NCBI GenBank assembly: GCA_035505915.1
Contig: DATJQI010000054.1
Location: 62,001 to 126,000, forward strand
Reading direction: 5' to 3'
From: 40CM-2-70-7 sp035505915
GTDB lineage: Bacteria > Gemmatimonadota > Gemmatimonadetes > Gemmatimonadales > GWC2-71-9
Length of the DNA stretch: 64,000 nucleotides
Both the position numbers and the translations under genes were made by a program. The notes under the pieces are model-generated. The model searched no databases. It saw nothing but the letters and a program-made list of their open reading frames with translations, and was not told the origin of the DNA. Positions 17,162 to 26,133 of this stretch are shown piece by piece; position 1 is the stretch's first letter; every line of letters begins with the position of its first letter.

Positions 17162-18297
17162 GGATCCTGCTGGTCAACTGGAACGACCGGGAGAACCCGC
17201 ACGCGGGCGGCGCCGAGATCCATCTGCACGAGATCTTCGGGCGCCTGGCGCGTGCCGGCCACCGGATCGATCTCGTGGCGAGCGGCTGGCCCGGCGCGAG
17301 CCCCGAGGCCACCATCGACGGCATGCGGGTGCGGCGGGTGGGCGGCCGGAATTCGTTCGCGCTCCGGGGGCGGCGTGAAGCGCGCCGGCTGCTCGCGTCG
17401 GGCGGGTACGACATCGTGGTCGAGGACATCAACAAGGTCCCGCTCTTTCTCGCGTCGGCCACGCGCCTGCCGTTCTGCGTGATCATCCCCCACCTCTTCG
17501 GCACGACGGCGTTCGCCGAAGCGAGCTGGCCGGTGGCGGCGGTGGTCTGGGCCGCCGAGCGACCCATCCCGTGGGCCTACCGGCGCGCCGCCTTCCATGC
17601 CATCTCGGACAGCACCAAGGCGGATCTGGTCACCCGCGGCGTGCCCGCGGATCGCGTCACCGTGATCTATCCCGGCGTCGACGCGGCGTGGTATCGCCCC
17701 GACCCGGCGGTGCGGCGCGCCGCTCGGCCCACCTTCCTGTACGTCGGACGGCTCAAGCGTTATAAAGGAGTGGAGTACGCGGTGCGCGCGGTCGCCGCCG
17801 CCCGCGCCGCCGGGACCGATCTCGCGCTCGAGATCGCGGGAAAGGGGGACGACCGCCCCCGGCTCGAAGCGCTGGTCCGCGCGCTGGGCCTGGGGGACGC
17901 GGTGCGGTTCCTGGGCTTCGTCGCGGACGACGAGAAGCGGCGGCTGCTCCGGACCGCCTGGGGCGTGGTGTTCCCGAGCCCCAAAGAAGGCTGGGGCATC
18001 ACCAACGTCGAGGCCGCGGCGTGCGGGACGCCCGCGGTGGCGTCCGACAGCCCGGGGCTCCGCGAGTCGGTCCGCGACGGCGAAACCGGGTATCTCGTGC
18101 CCCACGGCGACGTCGCCGCCCTCACCGCGCGCCTCGACTCCCTGGCCCGGGACCCCGCCGCCGTGGAGCGGTTGGGGCGCGGGGGCCGGCGGTTCGCGGA
18201 AGGGCTCACGTGGGAGCGGGCGGCGCAGGAGACGGAGCGGCACCTGACGCGCACCATCGAAGGCGGGAGGTCGAGTGGCGAATCCCAAGGTCCGTGA
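17158..18297 (+). CDS. GT4-family glycosyltransferase
   Basis: 379 residues, GTG start. Two Rossmann domains of the GT-B fold. The N-terminal half begins RILLVNWNDRENPHAGGAEIHLHEI. The C-terminal Glycos_transf_1 domain has FLYVGRLKRYKGVEYAVRA and the nucleotide-sugar motif SPKEGWGITNVEAAACGTPAVAS (E-x7-E). Donor and acceptor are not identifiable; a role in envelope or exopolysaccharide glycan assembly is the usual one. It overlaps hprK by 23 bp, which may only reflect genome packing. Confidence 0.88.
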   Translation: MRILLVNWNDRENPHAGGAEIHLHEIFGRLARAGHRIDLVASGWPGASPEATIDGMRVRRVGGRNSFALRGRREARRLLASGGYDIVVEDINKVPLFLASATRLPFCVIIPHLFGTTAFAEASWPVAAVVWAAERPIPWAYRRAAFHAISDSTKADLVTRGVPADRVTVIYPGVDAAWYRPDPAVRRAARPTFLYVGRLKRYKGVEYAVRAVAAARAAGTDLALEIAGKGDDRPRLEALVRALGLGDAVRFLGFVADDEKRRLLRTAWGVVFPSPKEGWGITNVEAAACGTPAVASDSPGLRESVRDGETGYLVPHGDVAALTARLDSLARDPAAVERLGRGGRRFAEGLTWERAAQETERHLTRTIEGGRSSGESQGP

Positions 18298-19243
18298 TCT
18301 CCTGGCCCGGAAGGCCGAGCCGCTGCAGCTGGAGGCGCTGACCGGCGAGGTCGGGTTCGACAAGGAGATTCCCACCCCCGAGGCGTCGAGCCCGGGGCTC
18401 GTGCTCTCCGGCTACACGGCCCGCTTCGTCGGCAACCGCATTCACGTGCTGGGCGAGACCGAAGTGACCTACCTCGCCTCGCTGGACGCGGCGGCCCGCC
18501 GCCGGACCCTCGAGGCCCTGTTCGCCTTCGACCTGCCGGTCGTGGTCATCACCAAGGGACAGGCGGCGCCGCCCGAGCTGCTCGCGCTGGCGCAGGAGCG
18601 CGGGGTGGCCCTGGTCCGCACCCAGCTCAAGACGGCGGAGTTCTACCGCCGCCTGAAGCCCTTTCTGGACGACGCCTTCGCGCCGACCACCACGGTCCAC
18701 GCTTCGCTGGCCGACGTGTTCGGCGTCGGACTGCTCTTCCTGGGCCGCTCCGGCATCGGCAAGAGCGAGTGCGTCCTCGATTTGGTCGAGCGGGGACACC
18801 GTCTGGTGGCGGACGACGTGGTCCACGTCACCCGGCGGGGGAACGACGTCCTCATCGGACGGGGGCACGAGCTGTCGCGGCACTTCATGGAGATCCGCGG
18901 CGTCGGCCTGATCGACATCAAGGCCCTGTTCGGGATCCGCGCGGTCCGCCAGCAGAAGCGCATCGAAGTCGTGGTCCAGCTCGACGACTGGGACGCGAAC
19001 CGCGAATACGACCGCACCGGCCTCGACCGCCAGGAGACCACGCTCCTGGGCGTGGCGCTTCCCCTCGTGACGGTCCCGCTGAACCCCGGGAAGAATCTGA
19101 CGGTTATCTGCGAGGTGGTGGCGATGAACCATCTCCTCCGGTACGGCGGGGTGGACTCGGCCAAGGAATTCAACGAGCGGTTGATGCGGAGCATGCAGCA
19201 GCGGCGGGATGTCGGGACGTATCTCGAGGAAGACGATGAGTGA
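18275..19243 (+). CDS. hprK: HPr kinase/phosphorylase
   Basis: 322 residues, GTG start. ATP-dependent kinase and phosphorylase acting on the regulatory serine of HPr. The N-terminal domain (1-135) is followed by the P-loop LGRSGIGKSECVLDLVERGH (Walker A at about 157-164), then RLVADDVVHVTRRGND and ELSRHFMEIRGVGLIDIKALFG. Signature residues look intact. It heads the PTS block and its likely target is the HPr at 21497, whose Ser45 context (VNGKSIMGVMML) matches a substrate. It overlaps the EIIA gene by 8 bp. Confidence 0.95.
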   Translation: MANPKVRDLLARKAEPLQLEALTGEVGFDKEIPTPEASSPGLVLSGYTARFVGNRIHVLGETEVTYLASLDAAARRRTLEALFAFDLPVVVITKGQAAPPELLALAQERGVALVRTQLKTAEFYRRLKPFLDDAFAPTTTVHASLADVFGVGLLFLGRSGIGKSECVLDLVERGHRLVADDVVHVTRRGNDVLIGRGHELSRHFMEIRGVGLIDIKALFGIRAVRQQKRIEVVVQLDDWDANREYDRTGLDRQETTLLGVALPLVTVPLNPGKNLTVICEVVAMNHLLRYGGVDSAKEFNERLMRSMQQRRDVGTYLEEDDE

Positions 19244-19619
19244 ACCGTTGAAGGGCGTCGTAGTGTCCCACGCGGGGCTGGCGCAGTCACTGGTGGCCGC
19301 CGCCGAGACCATCTCGGGGGTGAAGGACGCGCTCGTGCCGGTGAGCAACGAAGGGTGCGACGGGGGATCCCTCAAAGCCCGGATCGGAGAGGCCATCGGT
19401 GCCGGACCGGCGCTGGTGTTCGTCGATCTGCCGGGTGGCTCATGTCTCACCGGGGCGGTGCGCATCGCCCGGGATCAGGGTCACGGCGTCGCCGTCGTCA
19501 CCGGCGTCAACCTCGCCATGCTCCTCGATTTCGTCTTCCACCGCGATCTGGCCCCGGCCGAAGCGGCGGAGCGGGCCCGGGACGCCGGCGGGCGCGCCAT
19601 CCGGATTCCGCCTTCGTGA
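19236..19619 (+). CDS. PTS EIIA component, mannose class
   Basis: 127 residues, single EIIA-Man domain. The phosphorylatable His12 lies in GVVVSHAGLAQSLVAAAE, and VFVDLPGGSCLTGAVRIAR corresponds to the DLxGGSP loop. It accepts phosphate from HPr and passes it to EIIB. It is separate from EIIB, unlike the fused EIIAB of E. coli. The stop overlaps the EIIB start by 4 bp. Confidence 0.88.
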   Translation: MSEPLKGVVVSHAGLAQSLVAAAETISGVKDALVPVSNEGCDGGSLKARIGEAIGAGPALVFVDLPGGSCLTGAVRIARDQGHGVAVVTGVNLAMLLDFVFHRDLAPAEAAERARDAGGRAIRIPPS

Positions 19620-20092
19620 GCATCGCCCTGGTCCGCGTGGACGACCGCCTGATCCACGGACAGGTGGTGGTCGGCTGGGGCCAGCCCCTGGGCCTCGGCT
19701 TCATCGCGCTGGTGGACGACGGGGTGCGCGCCTCGGACTGGGAGCAGGACCTGTACCGGATGGGCGTTCCGCCGGGGATCGAGGCCATCTTCGCCTCGGT
19801 CGACGAAGCCGCCCGGCACTACGCCGAGTGGGAGCGCGACCCCCGCGTCGGCCTGGTGCTCACCGGGGACATCGACACGCTCATCGCGCTGGTGCACCGG
19901 GTCCCCGGACTGCGGCGCATCACGCTGGGGGGCCTGCACCACCGCCCCGGGCGGGTCGAGCGGCTGCGCTACGTGTACCTCACGGACGAAGAGGTCGCCA
20001 AACTCAAGGCCCTCGTGGGGCAGGGCGTGGACGTGAGCGCCCAGGACGTGCCGACGGCCCGCGCCGTTCCCTTCGCGGATCTGACCCGGTGA
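19616..20092 (+). CDS. PTS EIIB component, mannose/fructose/sorbose class
   Basis: 158 residues, GTG start. The N-terminus SIALVRVDDRLIHGQVVVGWGQ carries the phosphorylated His14, and ALVDDGVRASDWEQDLYRMG is the usual next segment. The family C-terminus (LTDEEVAKLKALVGQGVDVSAQDVP) is also present. It transfers phosphate to the incoming sugar. It overlaps EIIA and EIIC by 4 bp each. Confidence 0.9.
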   Translation: MSIALVRVDDRLIHGQVVVGWGQPLGLGFIALVDDGVRASDWEQDLYRMGVPPGIEAIFASVDEAARHYAEWERDPRVGLVLTGDIDTLIALVHRVPGLRRITLGGLHHRPGRVERLRYVYLTDEEVAKLKALVGQGVDVSAQDVPTARAVPFADLTR

Positions 20093-20763
20093 CCGCAGCG
20101 ATGCTCGGCGTGTTCGCCTGGGGCACCGTCGTGGGGCTGGACCTCGTGTCGCTCCCGCAGATGATGCTGGCCCGCCCGCTGGTGGCCGGGGCCGGCGCCG
20201 GCCTCCTGCTGGGCGATGTGGCCGCCGGACTCCGGCTGGGCGTGCTGTTCGAGCTCTTCCAGTTCGACATCCTTCCCGTGGGGGCCACGCGGTATCCCGA
20301 GTACGGACCCGCGACCGTCGTCGCGGTGGCGGCGGCGCACGCCTTCGCGATTCCCTTCGGGGTCGGGCTCGCGACCGTCGTGGGTCTCTTCACGGCCATG
20401 CTGGGCGGCCTGTCGCTCCAGGTCCACCGCCGCATCAACACCCGGGCGGCGACGGCCGCGGCCCCGGCGCTGGACGCCGGGGATCGCGGAGCGCTGGTGC
20501 GGCTCCATGTGGGGGGGCTCGGCAGAGATCTCCTGCGCGGCGCCGCGGTGACCGCGGCGGGTCTGGCGCTCGCGATGCTGACCCGCGAGTTCGTGGTGCC
20601 GGCGCTGTCGCACCGCGGCGAGCGGCTCCTCTCCGTGGCCGCCACGGGCGCGGCGCTCGCGGCCGGGGCGGCGGGCACCCTGCGGATCGTGGGGCGGGGT
20701 CCCGGGCTCCGCTGGCTCGCGGCCGGTCTCACGGGCGGCATCCTGGCGGCGTGGCTGGCGTGA
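20089..20763 (+). CDS. PTS EIIC component, mannose class (compact)
   Basis: 224 residues, GTG start, with roughly six hydrophobic segments: GVFAWGTVVGLDLVSLPQMM, VAGAGAGLLLGDVAAGLRLG and others. The pore-helix region GVLFELFQFDILPVGATRYP is the family equivalent of the ELVxLGxxxIG stretch but reads differently. It is shorter than most EIIC-Man proteins (about 260). Its place between EIIB and EIID makes the assignment secure; the sugar is unknown. Confidence 0.82.
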   Translation: MTAAMLGVFAWGTVVGLDLVSLPQMMLARPLVAGAGAGLLLGDVAAGLRLGVLFELFQFDILPVGATRYPEYGPATVVAVAAAHAFAIPFGVGLATVVGLFTAMLGGLSLQVHRRINTRAATAAAPALDAGDRGALVRLHVGGLGRDLLRGAAVTAAGLALAMLTREFVVPALSHRGERLLSVAATGAALAAGAAGTLRIVGRGPGLRWLAAGLTGGILAAWLA

Positions 20764-21497
20764 AGCCACGACTGGGCGCGGCATTTCTCCGCCTGTTCAC
20801 GGCGCAGGCCTCGTGGAATTACGAGCGCCTGATCGGCGTGGGGACGGGGTTCGCCGCGGAGCCGCTCCTCCGGCCGCTGCGCGCGGATGATGAGGCCCGG
20901 TACCACGCCGCGCTGGGCCGGGCGACGCGGTATTTCAACTCCCATCCCTATCTGACCGGGGTCGGCGTGGGAGCGCTCGCGCGGGCGGAGTGGGACGGCA
21001 CGCCGCCGGAGCAGATCGAACGCCTGCGGGGCGCCCTGGCCGGGCCACTCGGCTCGATCGGCGACCGGCTGGTCTGGGCCGGCTGGGTCCCGACGCTGTC
21101 GGCGTTGACGCTCGCCGCGGTCGCGTGGGGCGTCGGACTCCGGGCGGTGGCGGCGTTCCTCCTCGTCTACAACGCGGGGCATCTCGCGCTGCGGTGGTGG
21201 GGGCTCTCCGCCGGCTGGAGCCGCGGCGCGCGGGTCGCGGGGGCGCTGCAGGCGCCCTGGATCCGCCGGGCGGGCGAGATTCTGGGACCCGTCACGGCGC
21301 TCGCCCTGGGGTTCGCGCTGCCGCTCGTGGCGGTGTGGTCGGGCGAGGCGTTCCGCGGGTGGGCGCGGATCACGCTGGCGGTCACGGCCGCGGTGACGTT
21401 CGGCCTGCTGCGCTGGCGCCCGGACGTGCTCAGCGGGCTGCGGCTCGGACTCGTCCTGGTGGTCGTGGCGCTGATCGCGGGGATCGTGTGGCGGTGA
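20760..21497 (+). CDS. PTS EIID component, mannose class
   Basis: 245 residues from the GTG that overlaps the EIIC stop by 4 bp; another GTG at 20751 would add three residues. Family motifs: FTAQASWNYERLIGVGTGFA, YFNSHPYLTGVGVGALAR and GPLGSIGDRLVWAGWVPTL, followed by four or five membrane helices. EIID proteins usually run to 270-300 residues, so this one is also short. With EIIC it forms the membrane channel. Confidence 0.87.
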   Translation: MKPRLGAAFLRLFTAQASWNYERLIGVGTGFAAEPLLRPLRADDEARYHAALGRATRYFNSHPYLTGVGVGALARAEWDGTPPEQIERLRGALAGPLGSIGDRLVWAGWVPTLSALTLAAVAWGVGLRAVAAFLLVYNAGHLALRWWGLSAGWSRGARVAGALQAPWIRRAGEILGPVTALALGFALPLVAVWSGEAFRGWARITLAVTAAVTFGLLRWRPDVLSGLRLGLVLVVVALIAGIVWR

Positions 21498-21772
21498 TGG
21501 AGCGGGAGGCGCTCATCGTCAACCCCCTGGGCGTGCACGCGCGTCCGGCGGCGGAGTTCGTCAAGACCGCCGGCAGGTTCGCATCCGCCATCGAAGTCCG
21601 GCGCGGAGACGTGTCGGTGAACGGCAAGAGCATCATGGGCGTCATGATGCTCGCCGCCGAGCAGGGCGCGACCATCGTGATCAGCGCGACGGGAGACGAC
21701 GCCGCCGCCGCCCTGGACGCGCTCTGCGCGCTGGTGGCGGCCGGCTTCAACGAAATGGATCTCACCGAATGA
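21497..21772 (+). CDS. ptsH: Phosphocarrier protein HPr
   Basis: 91 residues. VNPLGVHARPAAEFVKTAG contains the His14 phosphorylated by enzyme I, and SVNGKSIMGVMMLAAEQG contains the regulatory Ser45 phosphorylated by HPr kinase. The ATG shares one base with the EIID stop and the stop overlaps ptsI by 4 bp. The intact serine site and neighbouring hprK suggest Ser-P signalling operates here. Confidence 0.95.
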   Translation: MEREALIVNPLGVHARPAAEFVKTAGRFASAIEVRRGDVSVNGKSIMGVMMLAAEQGATIVISATGDDAAAALDALCALVAAGFNEMDLTE

Positions 21773-23568
21773 GCGAACGCACGTTGCGCGGGATCGGCGT
21801 GTCTCCGGGGATCGCCATCGGGCCGGCGGTCACGGTGCAGACGACGCTGCCCGAAGTTCCCCATCGGGTGGTGCCGCGGACCCAGGTGGAGAAGGAAGTC
21901 CGCCGCCTCCGCGCCGCGGTGCGGGACGTGAAGCGCCACCTGGAGGAGCTCCGGGAGCGCGCCGAGGCGCAGGCCGGGCCGGACGAGGCCCGGATCTTCG
22001 ACGCACAGATCATGATGCTCGAGGACCGGCAGTTCCTCGGCTCGGTCGAAGCCCTGATCCGCAAGAACCACCTCACGGCCGAGAAAGCCTACGAGTACCA
22101 GGCGCTGGAAGTGCGGGACGCCTGGGCCGCGACCACCAGCCCGCGGCTCAAGGAGCGGCTCGCCGACCTGAACGGCGTCACCATTCAGGTGGTGCGCCAC
22201 CTCCTGCACCGCGGCGACCCCGTGGTCGGCGGGATCGAGGAGCCGTCCATCCTCGTGGCGCACGAGCTGGCGCCCGGCGTGACGGTGCAGTTCGAGCGGG
22301 ACCGCGTCGTGGGGCTCGTGAGTGAAGAGGGCACCCGCACCTCCCACGCCGCCATTCTGGCCCACTCGCTGGGCCTGCCGGCCGTGATGGGTCTCACGGG
22401 GGCGCTCGAGCGCATCACCACCGGCACGATGCTGATCGTGGACGGCACCCGGGGGATGGTCATCCTCGATCCCACCGGAGAAGAGGTCGCCGCCGCCCGG
22501 GCCCTGGATGCGCGCCGGAAGCAGATCGCGCGGCAGGCCGAGGAGGGGGCGGGGCTTCCGGCCGTCACCACCGACGGGGCCCGCGTCAACGTGCGGGGCA
22601 ACGTCGACCTCCCCGAGGAGATCGCGGCGGCGCGGGAGCACGGGGCGGAAGGCGTGGGCCTCCTGCGGACGGAGTTCTTGATCACGGGCCACACCAGCCT
22701 TCCGACGGAGGACGAGCAGGCCGCGTACTTCCGGCGGGTGGGGGAGGCGTTCCCGGGGCATCCGATCGTGATCCGCACCTACGATCTGGGGGGCGACAAG
22801 TTCCCCGCGCCGTTCCGCGCGCCGCCGGAGGCCAATCCGTTCCTGGGCTGGCGGGCGATCCGCGTCTGCCTCGATCAGCCCGAGATGTTCCGGGTGCAGA
22901 TCCGCGCCATCCTGCGGGCGGGGGCGCACGTGCCGGTGCATCTGATGATCCCGCTCGTCACGCGGCTGGCCGAAGTCGAGACGACGCGAGAAATGGTGGC
23001 CGAGGAAGCGGAGGGTCTCAAGCAGCGGGGGATCGCGGCCGCCGACACCGTGCCGGTGGGCGTGATGGTCGAGACGCCGGCGGCCGCCGTGATGGCCGAC
23101 CGGCTCGCCGAGATCTCCGATTTCCTGTCGGTGGGGACGAACGACCTCACGCAGTACACGCTGGCCGTGGACCGCAGCAACGCGAGACTGGCGGACCGGT
23201 TCACGCCTCACGATCCGAGCGTGCTCCGCCTGCTCAAGCTGGTGGCGGAAGCGGCGCGGGCCGCCGGCAAGCCGGCGAGCGTGTGCGGCGAGATGGCGTC
23301 CGAGCCCATCTCCGCGTTCCTGCTCCTGGGGCTCGGTTACGAGACGCTGTCGGTGGCGCCGCCGGCGCTCCCGCTCATCCGGTGGCTGGTGCGGCAGGTG
23401 AGCCGTGAGCAGGCGATGTCGGCGGCGGCCGCGGCGCTCGCGACGCGCTCCGCGGACCTGGCGCTCGACATCCTGCGCTACGCGCTGGCGGAAGCGGTGG
23501 ACATCAAACTCATCGACCCCGACGCGCGGTTGCCCGGGGCACGCACCTCGGCTAGCTTGCGCAGCTAA
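21769..23568 (+). CDS. ptsI: PTS enzyme I (phosphoenolpyruvate-protein phosphotransferase)
   Basis: 599 residues. Transfers phosphate from PEP to HPr. Order: N-terminal HPr-binding domain (LRGIGVSPGIAIGPA), the phosphohistidine loop GTRTSHAAILAHSLGLPAVM (His at about 193), then the PEP-binding barrel with EGVGLLRTEFLI, RTYDLGGDKFP, PVGVMVETPAAA and SVGTNDLTQYTLAVDRSN, and the catalytic Cys region ASVCGEMASEP. Length and motifs are canonical. Last gene of the PTS block, followed by metK with its own promoter. Confidence 0.96.
   Translation: MSERTLRGIGVSPGIAIGPAVTVQTTLPEVPHRVVPRTQVEKEVRRLRAAVRDVKRHLEELRERAEAQAGPDEARIFDAQIMMLEDRQFLGSVEALIRKNHLTAEKAYEYQALEVRDAWAATTSPRLKERLADLNGVTIQVVRHLLHRGDPVVGGIEEPSILVAHELAPGVTVQFERDRVVGLVSEEGTRTSHAAILAHSLGLPAVMGLTGALERITTGTMLIVDGTRGMVILDPTGEEVAAARALDARRKQIARQAEEGAGLPAVTTDGARVNVRGNVDLPEEIAAAREHGAEGVGLLRTEFLITGHTSLPTEDEQAAYFRRVGEAFPGHPIVIRTYDLGGDKFPAPFRAPPEANPFLGWRAIRVCLDQPEMFRVQIRAILRAGAHVPVHLMIPLVTRLAEVETTREMVAEEAEGLKQRGIAAADTVPVGVMVETPAAAVMADRLAEISDFLSVGTNDLTQYTLAVDRSNARLADRFTPHDPSVLRLLKLVAEAARAAGKPASVCGEMASEPISAFLLLGLGYETLSVAPPALPLIRWLVRQVSREQAMSAAAAALATRSADLALDILRYALAEAVDIKLIDPDARLPGARTSASLRS
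23530..23558 (+). promoter_or_regulatory. Sigma-70-like promoter of metK
   Basis: TTGCCC (23530-23535), a 17-base spacer and TAGCTT (23553-23558), lying inside the 3' end of ptsI. The predicted transcription start is near 23565, leaving a leader of about 20 bases with the purine-rich Shine-Dalgarno AAAGGGGGAAG before the metK ATG. Confidence 0.5.
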
Positions 23569-23585
23569 AGGGGGAAGCACTCGCT

Positions 23586-24779
23586 ATGCCGGCCGCGCGC
23601 CACGTTTTCACGTCCGAATCCGTCACCGAAGGGCATCCCGACAAGATCGCGGACCAGATCTCCGACGGGATTCTCGACGCCATTCTGGCCAACGACACCG
23701 CGGCCCGCGTGGCCTGCGAGACGCTGGTGACCACGGGGATGGCCGTGGTGGCCGGTGAGATCACCACGTCCACCTACGTTCACATCCCCGACATCGTCCG
23801 CGGCACCATCAAGGCGATCGGCTACACCGACGCGAGCTACGGCTTCGATGCCGAGACCTGCGCCGTCCTCACCACCATCGACCGGCAGTCGGCGGACATC
23901 GCCATGGGCGTGGATACCGGCGGGGCGGGGGACCAGGGCATGATGTTCGGGTACGCGACGAACGAGACCGCGTCCCTGATGCCCTTGCCCATCGTGCTGG
24001 CACACCGCCTGGCGGAACGCCTGGCGGCGGTGCGCAAGGCGGGCACGCTCCCGTGGCTCCGGCCCGACGGCAAGACCCAGGTGAGCGTGGTCTACGAGGG
24101 CGCGAAGCCGGTGGGGATCAGCAAAGTGGTGGTGTCCACCCAGCACTCGGACCGGATCAAGGCGGACGAGCTTCGCGAGGCCGTGATCAAGGCCGTGATC
24201 ACGCCGACGCTCGCCGAAGCGGGTTTCCAGGTTCCGGATCGGGACATTCTGGTCAACCCCACCGGACGGTTCGTCGTGGGGGGGCCGCAGGGAGACGCGG
24301 GGCTCACCGGCCGCAAGATCATCGTGGACACCTACGGCGGGATGGCCCGCCACGGCGGCGGTGCCTTCAGCGGGAAGGATCCGTCGAAAGTCGACCGCTC
24401 CGGCGCCTACGCGATGCGGTGGGTGGCCAAGAACGTGGTACAGTCCGGGCTGGCGGCGCGGTGCGAGGCCCAGGTGGCCTACGCGATCGGCGTGGCCGAT
24501 CCGGTCTCGATCATGATCGACACCTTCGGCACCGGCACCGTTCCCGAGTCCGCCCTGGAAGACGCGGTCCGTGAGGTCTTCGACCTGACGCCCGCCGGCA
24601 TCATCAAGGCCCTCGACTTGCGCCGGCCGATCTACCGCCCCACGGCGGCCTACGGACACTTCGGGCGCGAGCCCGGGGCCCACGGCCTGTTTTCCTGGGA
24701 ACGGACCAACCGCGTGGAGGAGCTGCGCCTGGCGGTGCAGCGCTCTCCCCACCACCGCTCGAACAAGGTTCCGGCATGA
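23586..24779 (+). CDS. metK: S-adenosylmethionine synthetase
   Basis: 397 residues. Makes SAM from methionine and ATP. Starts with FTSESVTEGHPDKIADQISDG shape, has GAGDQGMMFGYATNET, FVVGGPQGDAGLTGRKIIVDTYGG (positions about 240-263) and GGGAFSGKDPSKVDRSGAY, all standard MetK signatures. The 18-base gap to ptsI has no room for a SAM riboswitch. It overlaps ahcY by 4 bp, coupling SAM synthesis to SAH removal. Confidence 0.97.
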   Translation: MPAARHVFTSESVTEGHPDKIADQISDGILDAILANDTAARVACETLVTTGMAVVAGEITTSTYVHIPDIVRGTIKAIGYTDASYGFDAETCAVLTTIDRQSADIAMGVDTGGAGDQGMMFGYATNETASLMPLPIVLAHRLAERLAAVRKAGTLPWLRPDGKTQVSVVYEGAKPVGISKVVVSTQHSDRIKADELREAVIKAVITPTLAEAGFQVPDRDILVNPTGRFVVGGPQGDAGLTGRKIIVDTYGGMARHGGGAFSGKDPSKVDRSGAYAMRWVAKNVVQSGLAARCEAQVAYAIGVADPVSIMIDTFGTGTVPESALEDAVREVFDLTPAGIIKALDLRRPIYRPTAAYGHFGREPGAHGLFSWERTNRVEELRLAVQRSPHHRSNKVPA

Positions 24780-26125
24780 CCCCGACTTCCACCGCGTCCG
24801 CGGCTCCGTCCGACATCAAGAACCCCGCGCTGGCGGAGGAGGGACGCCGCCGCACCGAGTGGGCGGAGCGCTCGATGCCGGTGCTGCGCCAGATCCGGGA
24901 GCGGTTCGCCCGGGAGAAGCCGCTGGCCGGCCGCCGGATGGCGGCGTGCCTGCACGTCACGAGCGAGACCGCAAACTTGATGATCACGCTCAAGGCGGGC
25001 GGCGCGGATGTGGCACTCTGTGCCTCGAACCCCCTGTCCACCCAGGACGACATCGCGGCCCACCTCGTGGTCAACCACGGCATCAAGGTGTTCGCGATCA
25101 AGGGCGAGGATCACGAGACGTACTACGAGCACCTCCGCGCCGCGCTGGCGCACCAGGCCGACGTCACGATGGACGACGGCGCGGACCTGGTCGGCGCCCT
25201 GCACATGATCGCGCTGAACCGGCTGGACGACTTGGCGCCGCCGGTCCGGAAATGGATCGAGACGCTGTCGGCAGCGGAGCGCGCCGCGCTGGTCAAGCGG
25301 GTGATCGGCTCCACCGAGGAGACCACCACCGGCGTGATCCGTCTCAAGGCGATGGCGAAGGACGGCGTGCTGCAGTTCCCGGTGGTGGCCGTGAACGACT
25401 CCGACACCAAGCACCTGTTCGACAACCGCTACGGCACGGGCCAGTCCACGCTCGACGGCATCCTGCGCGCCACCAACCTCCTGATCGCGGGGAGCACGGT
25501 GGTGGTGGCGGGGTACGGGTGGTGTGGGCGGGGCTTTGCGATGCGGGCCCGGGGGGCCGGGGCCAACGTCCTGGTGACCGAGATCGATCCGATGAAGGCG
25601 CTGGAGGCCCAGATGGACGGGTTCCACGTCGTGCCGATGGCGGAGGCCGCCCGGGTGGGGGACATCTTCGTGACCCTGACGGGGAACGTGCACGTGATCC
25701 GGCTGGAGCACATGCGGGCCATGAAGGACGGCGCGGTCATCGCGAACTCCGGGCACTTCAACGTGGAGATCGACCTCGACGCGCTCAAGACGGCGGCGCA
25801 GGGGCCGGTGGAAGTCCGGAACCTGGTGGAGGAGTGGACCCTGGACGGAAAGCGGGTCTTCGTCCTGGCCGACGGCCGGCTGGTGAACCTGGCGGCGGCC
25901 GAAGGGCATCCGGCCAGCGTGATGGACATGTCGTTCGCGAACCAGGCGTTGGCGGCCGAGTACGTGGTGCGGGAGTTCAAGCAGCTGGGCCGGGACGTAC
26001 ACCGCATCCCGCGGGCGCTCGATCAGGAGATCGCGCGGCTGAAGCTCGCTGGGATGGGGGTCACGATCGACACCCTGACGGCCGAGCAGAAGAAGTACCT
26101 GTCGTCCTGGGACATGGGGACCTAG
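24776..26125 (+). CDS. ahcY: Adenosylhomocysteinase
   Basis: 449 residues. Hydrolyses S-adenosylhomocysteine to adenosine and homocysteine, NAD-dependent. Recognised by HVTSETANLMITLKAGGADV, CASNPLSTQDDIAA, GSTEETTTGVIRLKAM, VVVAGYGWCGRGFAMRARG (NAD-binding GxGxxG) and the C-terminal KKYLSSWDMGT. Shorter than plant or animal forms but usual for many bacteria. It completes the activated methyl cycle with metK immediately upstream. Confidence 0.96.
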   Translation: MTPTSTASAAPSDIKNPALAEEGRRRTEWAERSMPVLRQIRERFAREKPLAGRRMAACLHVTSETANLMITLKAGGADVALCASNPLSTQDDIAAHLVVNHGIKVFAIKGEDHETYYEHLRAALAHQADVTMDDGADLVGALHMIALNRLDDLAPPVRKWIETLSAAERAALVKRVIGSTEETTTGVIRLKAMAKDGVLQFPVVAVNDSDTKHLFDNRYGTGQSTLDGILRATNLLIAGSTVVVAGYGWCGRGFAMRARGAGANVLVTEIDPMKALEAQMDGFHVVPMAEAARVGDIFVTLTGNVHVIRLEHMRAMKDGAVIANSGHFNVEIDLDALKTAAQGPVEVRNLVEEWTLDGKRVFVLADGRLVNLAAAEGHPASVMDMSFANQALAAEYVVREFKQLGRDVHRIPRALDQEIARLKLAGMGVTIDTLTAEQKKYLSSWDMGT

Positions 26126-26133
26126 GGGCCCGC

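Noticed and set aside
23569..23585. SAM riboswitch upstream of metK.
   Set aside because: The gap to ptsI is 17 bases and no SAM aptamer sequence is present in the 3' end of ptsI.
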